64,000 nucleotides of DNA from JAJFUI01 sp039698035 (GCA_039698035.1 JBDKSW010000002.1:73986-137985), one strand, 5' to 3'. Counted from the stretch's first letter, positions 26,603 to 35,439 are shown. Notes: generated by a model not told the origin, from the letters alone. A program made the numbers and translations.

Positions 26603-27301
26603 ATGAATCCCACGAATGATACCGACGACGTTCGCTTTGACCGCCTGGTGGATGGCGAACTGAGCGAAACCGAGCGCCGCGAGTTGTTGGCCGGGCTCGA
26701 CAACGAGTCGGGCGGATGGCGACGCTGTGCCTTGGCGTTTCTCGAAGCCCAATGCTGGAGGCAAGTCCTCGGCGACATGGCCCAGCCGAGGCCCGAGCCA
26801 AAGGTGAATCGGCCGGTTGTAACGCGGCGTCCACCCTGGCTGAGCCGGGTGACGACGGGAACCGCCATGGCCGCCAGCTTCCTCGTGGCGTTGTGGCTCG
26901 TGTCCTGGGCGTCCCGGCAGGGCCCTGTCGGCACATTGCATGCCCCCGGAAACAACGACATTGCACACGTCAGCCAACCCATGAACCGGGCGGCCGAGGA
27001 TGCAACCGGTCGCAGCCAGTCGTCGCCTTCGAGTCCGTGGCAACTGGTCACGCTCTCGACGCCCGACAACCAAGGGCGGTCGATTCGTCTGCCGGCCATC
27101 GAAGGCAACGGCGTCGATCGGCGATGGCTGCAAAACCTTCCGCCGGCGATTCCCGACGACGTTCTCGGGGCGTTGGCGCGCACGGGCCATCAGGTTCAGC
27201 AGCGGCGTCAATTGGTCCCCATCTCGGCGCAAGACGGGCGGCGGTTGGTCGTCCCCGTCGATCAGGTCGAGGTGCATTACACGGGAAATCCAACGTATTG
27301 A
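26603..27301 (+). CDS. Putative anti-sigma factor (single-span membrane protein)
   Basis: The 232-residue protein starts at ATG 26603. The N-terminus (FDRLVDGELSETERRELLAG) has the usual form of anti-sigma cytoplasmic regions in planctomycetes. One membrane span lies near 88-105 (TAMAASFLVALWLVSWAS). The periplasmic part of about 125 residues has no recognised domain and ends QVEVHYTGNPTY. No CxxC zinc motif is visible, so it is not a canonical ZAS protein. Its position 11 bp after the sigma gene supports the role. Confidence 0.8.
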   Translation: MNPTNDTDDVRFDRLVDGELSETERRELLAGLDNESGGWRRCALAFLEAQCWRQVLGDMAQPRPEPKVNRPVVTRRPPWLSRVTTGTAMAASFLVALWLVSWASRQGPVGTLHAPGNNDIAHVSQPMNRAAEDATGRSQSSPSSPWQLVTLSTPDNQGRSIRLPAIEGNGVDRRWLQNLPPAIPDDVLGALARTGHQVQQRRQLVPISAQDGRRLVVPVDQVEVHYTGNPTY

Positions 27302-27376
27302 TTCGTCCCTCGCGGTTTACGCCAGGGATCGGGGGGGAAGGCAAGACGACCGACGATCTCGGTGACGTTCATAATC

Positions 27377-27390
27377 ACAACCACGGTTGT
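27377..27390. promoter_or_regulatory. 14-bp palindrome upstream of the PDZ-protein gene
   Basis: ACAACC-AC-GGTTGT is a perfect palindrome 42 bp before the ATG of the PDZ gene, in the 131-bp gap after the anti-sigma gene. It may be an operator or part of a promoter; chance is not excluded. Confidence 0.35.
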
Positions 27391-27432
27391 AGCGTGCGAT
27401 ACGCGGCTCAATAGCGAGCGAAGGAGTAGGTC

Positions 27433-28419
27433 ATGTCCAAAATGATTTCAACAAGCTGTGCGATGTTGGGCCTTGTGGGCATCGCCATGGCAATGGCGCA
27501 GCCAGCCGCCGCGCAGCAATCGCCGCGCGAGAGCGGACCGCTCTCCATAACGGCCGACTCGGACGGCAACGTCCTGTTCATGGCGACGACTCCAGAGTTG
27601 GGCCAGTACTGGCTTGGCGTCGAATGTCTACCGATGATGCCGGCCTTGCGAGCCCAGTTGGGGTTGCCAGAAAACCAGGGGCTCCTGGTGGGTGGCGTTG
27701 CGCCGGAGAGTCCCGCGGCCAAGGCTGGCATCGAGCGGCATGACGTCCTGGTTCGCCTTGCCGGAAAGCCGTTAGGAGAAGTCCGCGACCTGATGCAGGC
27801 CATCGACTCGGCCAAGGGCGCCAAGCTAACCGTCGAGCTCATCCGCGGCGGCAAAATGAAGACCCTGGAAGCCACGCCCGGCAAGCGACCGTCGCCACAG
27901 GTCGGACAGAAGATGTCGCCGCCGCCCGAGGCCGCCGATTGGAACACGATTCAGAAATGGATGGAAGGCATGGTTGGCCATGGGGAATCACCGCTCCCGC
28001 GTCGGCCCATGCGGTTTCAACTGCTCGGTCCTGGCGTCTTCGATGTGCTGGAACCCAGGCCGTTGCCGCCGGACATGAGCATCGTCGTCAGCCGCGAAGG
28101 AAATAAGCCGGCGCGGATCATCGTTCATCGCGGCGACAAGAAGTGGGAAGTCAGCGAAAAGGAACTCGACAAACTGCCGGCCGACCTGCGGCCCTTCGTC
28201 GATCCGATGCTCGGTCGCCCAACCGTTAGCTTGTCGCGCGGAGCGAATCTGCCCGAAATGACCAAGCTGCCCGCCTCCGGCGCGTTCGAGCAACAACTTC
28301 AGAGGCGGCTCGACGCAATGGACCTTCGCATCGAGAGACTGTTGCGGGCGGTCGACGCGCTGCATGCCGAACACGGACAAGAGCCGGCCGAATCGCACAC
28401 GGCACAACCGAACAAGTGA
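27433..28419 (+). CDS. Secreted PDZ-domain protein
   Basis: The 328-residue protein has a Sec signal peptide (about 1-27, GIAMAMAQPAAA) and a PDZ domain (about 50-150: YWLGVECLPMMPALRAQLGL, GLLVGGVAPESPAAKAGIE, HDVLVRLAGKPL). No protease domain is present. The remainder is a repetitive, basic region ending in a short coiled coil (QQLQRRLDAMDLRIERLLRA). SD AAGGAG lies 8 bases before ATG 27433. It follows the sigma/anti-sigma pair on the same strand and may be the output of that system or a regulator of envelope proteolysis; this is inference. A strong hairpin terminator follows. Confidence 0.82.
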   Translation: MSKMISTSCAMLGLVGIAMAMAQPAAAQQSPRESGPLSITADSDGNVLFMATTPELGQYWLGVECLPMMPALRAQLGLPENQGLLVGGVAPESPAAKAGIERHDVLVRLAGKPLGEVRDLMQAIDSAKGAKLTVELIRGGKMKTLEATPGKRPSPQVGQKMSPPPEAADWNTIQKWMEGMVGHGESPLPRRPMRFQLLGPGVFDVLEPRPLPPDMSIVVSREGNKPARIIVHRGDKKWEVSEKELDKLPADLRPFVDPMLGRPTVSLSRGANLPEMTKLPASGAFEQQLQRRLDAMDLRIERLLRAVDALHAEHGQEPAESHTAQPNK

Positions 28420-28455
28420 GCGACCCACCTCCGCAGTTCCCCGCTGCGGGCCAGA

Positions 28456-28501
28456 GGGACGGCGTCGGGGCGCGGCCTCGATGCCGTTCCTTTGCGTTTA
28501 A
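28456..28501 (+). terminator. Intrinsic terminator after the PDZ-protein gene
   Basis: GGGACGGCGTC (28456-28466) pairs at all 11 positions (two G-U) with GATGCCGTTCC (28480-28490) over a 13-base loop. A T-rich stretch TTTGCGTTTAAT follows. Confidence 0.6.
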
Positions 28502-28511
28502 TGATTTCCGA

Positions 28512-29261
28512 CTACAGCAGGCTTTCCAGCAGCAGTCGGATTTTGCGCATCTCGGTCAGTTGATCGAGTTCGGGCGCGGCCTGGATATCGACGCAGAGTG
28601 CCCGGTCGTAGCGGACCTTGTTGAGCTGATTCACAAGCCGCCCGTACTCGATGTCGCCCTGGCCGACGCGGACCTGCAACTGGTCCTTCGAGGTGTCGCG
28701 AAGACGCACGTGGTAGACGTATTTCATGACGTGGTCGTAATCGACGCCGCCGCGGGGGCCATAGACGTAGTGGCTTGGATCGAGCGTAATGCCCAGGCCC
28801 TTGACGCTGTCGCAGAGGACGATGGCAGTGTCCGGATTTTCGGTCATATGGCCCACTTCGGTGAGCAGCCCGACCCGGATCCCCTCGCGGGACGCCAACG
28901 CGACCATGGCCCGAAGCCGCTCGACCTCGGCATTGAACGGGGTGCCCAATTCGCCCGATCGAACCGTGATCGTGACCACCTTGATGGCCTTGGCCAATTG
29001 GCAGCAGGCGGCAAACTGGTGGTAATACTCCGGCTCGGGCGCGCTGATGTCGACGCTGAGGGCGACGGGCGTCAATCGGTGCATCTGGCGACAGAGCGTG
29101 ATGCACTTTTCGGGGTTCGCCAGCACGTCAGAAGGCTTCATATGCCCGTCCTGCTCGTGAACCATGATCTCGACGGACGTGTATTCCAATTCCACCAGTT
29201 GCAACAGCGCGGCATCCAACGGCATCTGGGCGAAGCAACGGCTCGAAGCGGCAACGAACAT
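28512..29261 (-). CDS. Sugar phosphate isomerase/epimerase (xylose isomerase-like TIM barrel)
   Basis: The 249-residue protein has the AP endonuclease-2/IolE-like TIM-barrel fold. Recognisable blocks include YTSVEIMVHEQDGH, HRLTPVALSVDISAP, VGLLTEVGHMTENPD, LGITLDPSHYVYGP (metal-binding Asp/His), VYHVRLRDTSKDQLQVRVGQG (Glu replaced by Arg/Asp pattern) and VDIQAAPELD. The substrate cannot be told from sequence. ATG 29261 has AAGGAG about 7 bases upstream on the minus strand. It is a single gene between PDZ protein and SppA. Confidence 0.88.
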   Translation of the reverse strand: MFVAASSRCFAQMPLDAALLQLVELEYTSVEIMVHEQDGHMKPSDVLANPEKCITLCRQMHRLTPVALSVDISAPEPEYYHQFAACCQLAKAIKVVTITVRSGELGTPFNAEVERLRAMVALASREGIRVGLLTEVGHMTENPDTAIVLCDSVKGLGITLDPSHYVYGPRGGVDYDHVMKYVYHVRLRDTSKDQLQVRVGQGDIEYGRLVNQLNKVRYDRALCVDIQAAPELDQLTEMRKIRLLLESLL

Positions 29262-29435
29262 GCGACGACTCCTTTCAGACTCGGATTAGATCGGCCCCTA
29301 GCTTACCGTGTTCCGACCGGTTCTGGCAACACCGGGGCTGCCAGCTTTTGCGGCGAGACCCGTGGGGTCGCCGTCCGAGGTCGATCGCTGTAGAATGAAC
29401 GTCAGTCAATCGAGCCTGGCCCACCGGAGAACCCG

Positions 29436-30533
29436 ATGATGGATTCGTCCCCTCTGCCGGATGCGTTCATGCAGCCACCCGTGCAACCCGAGGTTGTTGG
29501 CGAGCCGACCGCGCCGTCACGACGGAAGCGAAGCCTGTTGGGCCGCTTGCTTTGGAGCTTCTTGGTGCTCGCCCTGCTGAGCTCGTTGGCCGCGAACCTT
29601 CTGCTGTTCGTGGCGATTGGCGTTCTTGGCGTTGGCTCGATCGATGAGGACCGCGTCCAGGAGAAGTTCGTATCCGGCAACCGATCGGGCCCCAATAAAG
29701 TGGCCATCCTTTCCATCGAAGGGACCATTCTCAGCACCGAGGGGTTCTTCCGGCAACAGATTGACCATGCCCGGAGAGACGCCGCGACCGGCGACCTGAA
29801 GGCGATCGTCGTGCGGGTCAACTCGCCCGGCGGCACCATCACCGGCAGCGATTACATGCTCCATCACCTCCGCAAACTGGCCGATGACCACCATATTCCC
29901 CTCGTGGTCAGCATGGGCGACCTGGCGGCCAGCGGCGGCTACTACGTCTCGATGTGTGTGGGCGACACGGAAGACGCCATCTTCGCCGAGCCGACTACCT
30001 GGACCGGTTCGATCGGTGTCGTGATTCCGCACTACAACCTGGCCGACCTGATGGGCAAGTGGGGCATCGCCGACGACAGCGTGGCCAGCAACCCGCTGAA
30101 AACCATGGGCAGCCTGGCCCGCAAGATGACGCCCCACGAACGTGACATCTTCCAAGCCCTCGTCAACGATGGCTTCACGCGGTTCAAGGATGTCATCAAG
30201 GAGGGGCGCCCCCGGTTCCGCCGAGATCCGGCGGCGCTCGATGTCCTGGCGACCGGCCAGGTGTTCACGGCCAACCAGGCGCTGGCGGCCGGCTTGGTCG
30301 ATCGAATCGGGTTCATCGAGGACGTCGTGGATCGCGCCGTGGTTCTGGCCGGGATCGACAAGGCCAGCGTCAAGGTCGTCAAGTACAAGGCCGAGCCGAG
30401 GCTGTCCGAAATGCTGTTTGGCCGGAGCAAGTCGCAGGCGTCGGTCGATCTGGCCGCATTACTGGCGGTGACCACCCCCCGGGCCTACTATCTCTGCACC
30501 TGGCTCCCTGCCCTGGTCAGCAGCGCCGAGTGA
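29436..30533 (+). CDS. sppA: Signal peptide peptidase SppA (short form)
   Basis: The 365-residue membrane protease degrades cleaved signal peptides. A basic N-terminus and one span (about 37-66, LLWSFLVLALLSSLAANLLL) anchor it; the catalytic domain is periplasmic. The nucleophile is Ser166 in DLAASGGYY, and Lys222 in SNPLKTMGS is the probable general base by spacing to the Bacillus enzyme. Motifs RVNSPGG and GSIGVV are also present. The length fits the 36K type with one domain rather than the duplicated enterobacterial form. ATG 29436 is followed at once by a second ATG. Confidence 0.93.
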   Translation: MMDSSPLPDAFMQPPVQPEVVGEPTAPSRRKRSLLGRLLWSFLVLALLSSLAANLLLFVAIGVLGVGSIDEDRVQEKFVSGNRSGPNKVAILSIEGTILSTEGFFRQQIDHARRDAATGDLKAIVVRVNSPGGTITGSDYMLHHLRKLADDHHIPLVVSMGDLAASGGYYVSMCVGDTEDAIFAEPTTWTGSIGVVIPHYNLADLMGKWGIADDSVASNPLKTMGSLARKMTPHERDIFQALVNDGFTRFKDVIKEGRPRFRRDPAALDVLATGQVFTANQALAAGLVDRIGFIEDVVDRAVVLAGIDKASVKVVKYKAEPRLSEMLFGRSKSQASVDLAALLAVTTPRAYYLCTWLPALVSSAE

Positions 30534-30726
30534 TGGGTTCGCTCGTCGCCTGTCTCATTTGCTTTGCATCCCCGACGCGAAGGGCGATTTTTGCCTGCGC
30601 CCGCTAAAGTCCGGCCACTGGGTGGACGATAACGGTTGTAACGCTTGTATCGGACGTATCGATGCGAGCCAAAACGCCAGCATGGCAATTTAGGCCAACT
30701 GTGCGCCCCTCTGATGGAGATGGCCG

Positions 30727-30984
30727 ATGAAGGGCTCATTCAACCAACGATGTCCCGTTCGGGCCTTGCTGCTCGGGCTTGGAGTGCTGGCCGGCGCCGG
30801 TCTGACCGGCTGCCAGTCCGACTTCGGCGGGCAGACGCTGCCGAGCCCCTTCTACATGGGCGACGACGTGCAGTACTTCCCCCCGGGATCCTCTTTCAAA
30901 CTCGCTCGCGAGGCGGCTGCTCAAAAGGCCTACAGCCAGGACGTGGCCCAGCAGCAATCGCAACAGCAACAGAACACGCGATAA
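30727..30984 (+). CDS. Small lipoprotein
   Basis: This 85-residue protein has a lipoprotein signal (about 1-29) with lipobox LTGC. The mature part is short: a DDVQYFPPGSSFKLAREAAA block and a Gln-rich C-terminus. GATGGAGATGGCCG precedes the ATG, with GGAG 9 bases upstream. No enzyme motif is present. It is followed by an intrinsic terminator at 31096-31174, so it ends its transcript. Confidence 0.8.
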   Translation: MKGSFNQRCPVRALLLGLGVLAGAGLTGCQSDFGGQTLPSPFYMGDDVQYFPPGSSFKLAREAAAQKAYSQDVAQQQSQQQQNTR

Positions 30985-31095
30985 TCTTGCATGAAGACAC
31001 GCCGGACGCGGAAGGCGAGTCGCGCGGTGGGATTGGGGTCGAGCCAGCCCGCCGAAGTCGATCGCTGTGAGCCGCGTTGTTGGGGGGGGACGGCG

Positions 31096-31174
31096 CCTTG
31101 CGTTGCTGGCGTCCAAGGCACGGAGTGCTGCTCACACGGCACCCCTTGGACGTCAGCAGCACAAGGATTTTTTT
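31096..31174 (+). terminator. Strong intrinsic terminator (23-bp stem and seven T)
   Basis: Bases 31096-31118 pair with 31144-31166 at 22 of 23 positions (two G-U, one C-A mismatch). The loop has 25 bases and seven T follow (31168-31174). This is the best terminator in the window and ends the lipoprotein transcript before the 31240 gene. Confidence 0.85.
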
Positions 31175-31239
31175 GTAGACCGTCGTCTCGTTCTCTGGCG
31201 GCCGCGTCGCCACGGCGGGCCGTCTGATCGGTAGCAGCC

Positions 31240-31569
31240 ATGACCGACCTTGCTTTTTCGCCAGCGGCTCAACACGTGGTCATCGTCATCCTGGTCTGGA
31301 TCGGTTTTGGCGCCGTTGTCGGTCTGCTCGCCACCGTGTTGTTTCCGATGCGCCGACCGGCTGGCCCCTTTTGGGCCGTCGTCCTGGGCATTGTCGGCAC
31401 CACGGTCGGACTGCTCGGCCTCGGATGGATGGCGCCGGACCGGCCGCTGAATCCGATCAGCCCCGTCGGATTTCTGGCCGCCACGATTGGCGCGGTTGGG
31501 TTGCTTACCCTCTATCGCCTTGGCGCCGCGGTCTACCAAAAGGCCAATGGCAAACCGGACGAAGAGTAA
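31240..31569 (+). CDS. Small membrane protein resembling the GlsB/YeaQ/YmgE family
   Basis: The 109-residue protein has three membrane segments (about 12-36, 45-65 and 75-98; VVIVILVWIGFGAVVGLLAT, VVLGIVGTTVGLLGLGWM). The GFGAVVGLLA and GIVGTTVGLLG patterns resemble the transglycosylase-associated/YeaQ stress family, but the match is loose. No SD better than GCAGCC precedes ATG 31240. Function unknown. Confidence 0.7.
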   Translation: MTDLAFSPAAQHVVIVILVWIGFGAVVGLLATVLFPMRRPAGPFWAVVLGIVGTTVGLLGLGWMAPDRPLNPISPVGFLAATIGAVGLLTLYRLGAAVYQKANGKPDEE

Positions 31570-31758
31570 CGAGGGCTCCGTCTTCTTTCGGTCGCCGCCA
31601 TTCTTCACGTCAATCGCATCGAGGTCGCGAGCCGCTGGGCCGCCCTGCTGCGAGAGAACCTCCTGCCCCGCAATCGGGAGCAGCAACCCGACAAATGCGG
31701 CGACGTGCGTGCGTTGGCCCGGCGTCGTCGCCCCCTGGCAACTGGCTTGGCCTGGCAG

Positions 31759-31764
31759 TATAAC
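31759..31764 (+). promoter_or_regulatory. Possible -10 element before lutA
   Basis: TATAAC at 31759-31764 is 55 bp before the lutA ATG. TGGCAA at 31736-31741, 17 bp upstream, is a weak -35 candidate. The rest of the 249-bp gap 31570-31818 shows no gene. Confidence 0.3.
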
Positions 31765-31818
31765 GTGGATTGTGCATCCACACGATCAAGTTCGAGTCCC
31801 CTGCGAAGCGAAGCGCTC

Positions 31819-32604
31819 ATGGTCCAGCCCGCACAGGCCGTGGCCCCGCGTCAGGACGATCCGCCTTATCGACCTGGCGAGCCGGTGGCCCTGTTCATCC
31901 CCTGCTACATCGATCAGTTCTACCCGAAAATCGCCGAGGCAACGGCCCGACTGCTGAAACGGTACGGCGTACCTGTCGTTTATCCCTCGGCGCAGACCTG
32001 CTGCGGCCAGCCAGCGTTCAACTCGGGCTATTGGGACGAAGCGCGGCGAGTGATCCACCATTTCTGCGACGTTTTCGAGCCGCATCGCTGGATCGTCTGC
32101 CCCTCGGGCTCGTGCACGGCCATGTGCCGCGTCTTTTTCGGTCACGCCGACCCCGACCCGCGGATCGTCGGCATCGGCCGCCGCGTGTTCGAGCTGACCG
32201 AGTTCCTGCACGACATGCTGGGGGTCGCCGACACCGAGGCCACATTCCCGCACAAGGTGACGATGCACATCGGCTGTCACGGCCGGCGCGAGCTGGGCGT
32301 CGTCGAGCCGCCAATGCGTCTGCTGAAGAGCGTTCGAGGACTCGAATATTGCGAGTTGCCGAACATCGAAGAGTGCTGCGGCTTTGGCGGAACCTTCAGC
32401 GTCAAGATGCCAGGCACGTCGCTGGCCATGGGCGGCTCGAAGGTCGAAAACATCGTCCGCAGCGGGGCGGAAGTCGTCGTCTCAAACGATATTAGCTGCC
32501 TGATGCACATCGGCGGCTTGCTGCGCCGCAAGCCCGAAACTCGCCACATCGACACGATCCACATCGCCGAGGTGCTGGTGGCCGGCTGGAAAGAGGAAAA
32601 CTAG
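31819..32604 (+). CDS. lutA: LutA-type (Fe-S)-binding subunit of lactate utilisation
   Basis: The 261-residue protein carries two CCG-type cysteine-rich domains: one with PCYIDQF and TCCGQPAFNSGY, the other with GCHGRREL and ECCGFGGTFSVKM. These bind Fe-S clusters in LutA/GlpC-like electron-transfer subunits. With LutB and LutC it oxidises L-lactate to pyruvate in Bacillus. ATG 31819 (MVQPAQAV) is chosen as the first start compatible with the family; the open frame runs from 31705. An alcohol dehydrogenase gene follows 57 bp downstream before lutB, which is not the Bacillus order. Confidence 0.92.
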   Translation: MVQPAQAVAPRQDDPPYRPGEPVALFIPCYIDQFYPKIAEATARLLKRYGVPVVYPSAQTCCGQPAFNSGYWDEARRVIHHFCDVFEPHRWIVCPSGSCTAMCRVFFGHADPDPRIVGIGRRVFELTEFLHDMLGVADTEATFPHKVTMHIGCHGRRELGVVEPPMRLLKSVRGLEYCELPNIEECCGFGGTFSVKMPGTSLAMGGSKVENIVRSGAEVVVSNDISCLMHIGGLLRRKPETRHIDTIHIAEVLVAGWKEEN

Positions 32605-32661
32605 ACCGCAACTTGCGGAATGACCCTTGGCACGTCCGCAATTCCCATTTCGTGTTTCGTC

Positions 32662-33819
32662 ATGCTGAACTTCACCTACTACAACCCGACGAAGATCGTT
32701 TTTGGCCGCGGCGCGATCGCCGAGCTGCGGCGGCTTGTCCCGGCCGACGCAAAGGTCTTGATCCTATCCGGCGGCGGCTCGATCCACCGCAACGGAGTCT
32801 ACGACCAGGTGGTCAACGCCCTGCGGGTTCGCACAATGGCCGAGTTCCGCGGTATCGAGCCGAATCCGCGTTTTGAAACATGCATGAAAGCGGTCGAACT
32901 GGTCCGTTCCGAGGGCTTCGACTTCCTGCTGGCCGTCGGCGGCGGCTCCGTATTGGACGGGACAAAGTTTGTCGCTGCCGCCGCAAAGTATCGCGGAAAC
33001 GACCCGTGGGACATGTTCTCCAACTGGGCTCGCGTCCCGACGGATTCGCTGCCGGTCGGTTGCGTCATGACGCTTCCGGCCACGGGCTCCGAGATGAACG
33101 GCGGAGCCGTGATCAGCCGCGAGGCGACCCAGGAGAAGCTCTACTTCACGTCGCCGCATAGCTTCCCGCGGTTCTCGATTCTCGATCCTGAAACCACGTT
33201 CAGCCTGCCGCCGCGTCAGACGGCCAACGGCATCGTCGACGCCTTCATCCACACGATGGAGCAGTACCTGACCTATCCGGCGGCCGCCCCGTTGCAGGAC
33301 CGCCAGGCCGAGGCGATCCTGCTGACGCTTGTCGAGGAAGGCCCCAAGGCGCTGGCGGAACCGGACAACTACGACGTGCGGGCGACGATCATGTGGTGCG
33401 CCACGCAGGCCCTGAACGGCCTGATCGGCTGCGGCGTTCCGCAAGATTGGGCCGCGCACGGCATCGGGCACGAACTGACGGCCCTGTACGGCATCGACCA
33501 TGCCCAGTCGCTCGCCATTGTGCATCCTGGGGTATTGCACCACCAACGGGCACGCAAGCAGGCGAAGCTGCTGCAAGCGGCCCGCCGAGTCTGGCAGCTT
33601 CAAGACACCGACGAGGACGCATTGGTCCAACAGGCCATCGAGCGAGAAGAGGCGTTCTTCCGCTCGCTGGGCGTGGGCACGCGGCTTTCCGACTACGATG
33701 TTTCCGACGATGCCCCGGAAGTGGTTGCCGCCCGGCTGACGAAGCGCCGCGCGCGGCTCGGCGAGCATGGCGACCTCGGTGAAAAGGCCATCCAAGAGGT
33801 GCTGGCATCCAGGCGGTGA
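32662..33819 (+). CDS. Iron-containing alcohol dehydrogenase (YqhD/BdhA-like)
   Basis: The 385-residue protein is a group III metal-dependent dehydrogenase. The NAD(P)-binding part has GGGSIHRNG and AVGGGSVLDGTKF. Metal ligands are expected in NGIVDAFIHTMEQYL (Asp, His) and DWAAHGIGHELTALYGIDHA (two His). The closest form is the YqhD/butanol dehydrogenase branch, which reduces short aldehydes with NADPH. ATG 32662 gives MLNFTYYNPTKIVFG, the family N-terminus; the frame from 32620 is a poor alternative. It lies between lutA and lutB, all on one strand, suggesting that an aldehyde or diol step (for example lactaldehyde) is linked to lactate use. Confidence 0.92.
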   Translation: MLNFTYYNPTKIVFGRGAIAELRRLVPADAKVLILSGGGSIHRNGVYDQVVNALRVRTMAEFRGIEPNPRFETCMKAVELVRSEGFDFLLAVGGGSVLDGTKFVAAAAKYRGNDPWDMFSNWARVPTDSLPVGCVMTLPATGSEMNGGAVISREATQEKLYFTSPHSFPRFSILDPETTFSLPPRQTANGIVDAFIHTMEQYLTYPAAAPLQDRQAEAILLTLVEEGPKALAEPDNYDVRATIMWCATQALNGLIGCGVPQDWAAHGIGHELTALYGIDHAQSLAIVHPGVLHHQRARKQAKLLQAARRVWQLQDTDEDALVQQAIEREEAFFRSLGVGTRLSDYDVSDDAPEVVAARLTKRRARLGEHGDLGEKAIQEVLASRR

Positions 33820-33892
33820 ACTTGTGGAGGAATGCGTCGGACGGCGAGATCGCCAATGGACGGAATTTGCGGCGCAAAGCGTTGCGGTAATG

Positions 33893-33917
33893 CGTTCCCA
33901 CGCGGAGCATGGGAACG
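33893..33917. repeat. Extragenic palindrome of the CGTTCCCA...TGGGAACG type
   Basis: CGTTCCCA (33893-33900) and TGGGAACG (33910-33917) form a perfect 8-bp stem around a CGCGGAGCA loop. Similar GTTCCCA-x-TGGGAAC palindromes occur as dispersed extragenic repeats in many bacterial genomes. The right arm runs into the lutB SD site. Confidence 0.55.
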
Positions 33918-33929
33918 AGGAGAACCATC

Positions 33930-35387
33930 ATGAGCACAACAACGAAGCCGGACGCCCCTGACATCAATCTGAACCTGCCTGAGATGCTGAAACATCTTGA
34001 AGGGGCCGAGTTCCTTTCGAAAAACACGGAAGGTCTCTACGAACCGAAAGCCCCGAAGGCCCTGGGCGATACGACCGAACGCTCCAGCAAGCACAATCGC
34101 GAGGTGACGGAAAGCGTGCCGCAGTTTCAGGACTGGCGCAACGCGGCCCACGAGCTGAAACGCCACGCCGTGGCCAACCTGGACAAGCTGCTGGTGCAGT
34201 TCGAGCAAAACCTGATGGCTCGGGGCGTCACGGTCCTTTGGGCAGCCAATGCCGAAGAGGCCAACGCCCACGTCCTGAAGCTGGCCGTCGAACATGGCGT
34301 CAAGACGGCGGTCAAATCGAAGTCGATGGTCACCGAGGAGATGGAGCTGAACCGCGTGCTCGGCGCGGCCGGCGTCCGGGCCGTCGAGACCGACCTGGGC
34401 GAGTGGATCGTCCAGTTGGCCGGCCAGCGGCCCGTGCATATCGTCACGCCGGCCATCCATCTCTCGGCCGCCGACGTGGGCCGGCTTTTCGTCGAGAAGC
34501 TCGGTGAGGAGTTCACCGCCGACCACGTCAAGTTGGCCGACGTCGCCCGACGCCATCTGCGAGAAGAATATCTCAAGGCCGACATGGGCATCTCGGGCTG
34601 CAATTTCGCCGTGGCCGACACGGGCACCGTGGTTGTGGTCGAGAACGAAGGGAACGCGGGCCTTTCAACCTCTGTGCCGCCGGTCCACGTCGTGCTGGTC
34701 GGCATCGAAAAGATGCTTCCCCGGCTGGCCGATCTGCCGTTGATGCTCAACCTGCTGCCTCGCAGCGGCACGGGCCAGAAGCTCACCAGCTACACGCATC
34801 TGATCAACGGGCCGGCCCCGGGCAAGAAGATGTATGTCATTCTCCTGGACAACGGTCGCAGCAACGTGCTGAAGGACCCGGCCTGCTGGTCGACGCTCGG
34901 CTGCATTCGTTGCGGCGCCTGTTTGAACAACTGCCCGGTCTATCGCCGCGTCGGCGGTTGGGCCTACGGCTGGGTCTATCCTGGGCCGATCGGCTCGATT
35001 CTGACGCCGCACCTGCTCGGGCTGGAAAAGGCCGGCGAGCTGCCGTTCGCCTCCTCGCTCTGCGGGGCCTGCGCCCAGTTTTGCCCGGTGAAAATCGACA
35101 TTCCGCATCAACTGGTCCACCTGCGCGATCGGGCCGTGAACGAACCGTCGCCGATGCGGTCGTGGAGCGAGCGGGTCATCTGGACCGCCTTTGCGTTCAT
35201 GATGGGCGGCCCGCTGCGATACCAGTTGACGATGACCGGTGTGCGGGTGGGCGTCCGTTTGGCGAAGTTCCTGCCCTGGCATCCGAGCAAGCTCGGGGCA
35301 TGGACCCGCGGCCGCGAGTTGCCCAAGGTCCCCGGCCCGGCTTTCCGGCGCTGGTGGCGAAAAAACGGCAAGCGATACGAGCCGTAG
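33930..35387 (+). CDS. lutB: LutB-type iron-sulfur protein of lactate utilisation
   Basis: The 485-residue protein has a LUD domain (about 70-310, including VADTGTVVVVENEGNAGL and VVLVGIEKMLPRL) and a C-terminal ferredoxin-like part with two Cys clusters, CIRCGACLNNCPVY near 328 and CGACAQFCPVKI near 375. Both should hold [4Fe-4S] clusters. The SD GAGGAG lies 8 bases before ATG 33930. It is the central subunit of LutABC; lutC starts 52 bp downstream. Confidence 0.94.
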   Translation: MSTTTKPDAPDINLNLPEMLKHLEGAEFLSKNTEGLYEPKAPKALGDTTERSSKHNREVTESVPQFQDWRNAAHELKRHAVANLDKLLVQFEQNLMARGVTVLWAANAEEANAHVLKLAVEHGVKTAVKSKSMVTEEMELNRVLGAAGVRAVETDLGEWIVQLAGQRPVHIVTPAIHLSAADVGRLFVEKLGEEFTADHVKLADVARRHLREEYLKADMGISGCNFAVADTGTVVVVENEGNAGLSTSVPPVHVVLVGIEKMLPRLADLPLMLNLLPRSGTGQKLTSYTHLINGPAPGKKMYVILLDNGRSNVLKDPACWSTLGCIRCGACLNNCPVYRRVGGWAYGWVYPGPIGSILTPHLLGLEKAGELPFASSLCGACAQFCPVKIDIPHQLVHLRDRAVNEPSPMRSWSERVIWTAFAFMMGGPLRYQLTMTGVRVGVRLAKFLPWHPSKLGAWTRGRELPKVPGPAFRRWWRKNGKRYEP

Positions 35388-35439
35388 CGTTCGCGTGAAA
35401 CGAGAACCATCGCAAAGTGACGAAACAGACGGTAGCAAC

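Noticed and set aside
31096..31166. Integron attC site
   Set aside because: The long hairpin lacks the conserved 5' RYYYAAC and 3' GTTRRRY core boxes; a following T-run points to a terminator.
31741..31810. tRNA-like TTCGAGT motif before lutA
   Set aside because: The flanking bases do not form a T stem or acceptor stem, so it is a chance match.
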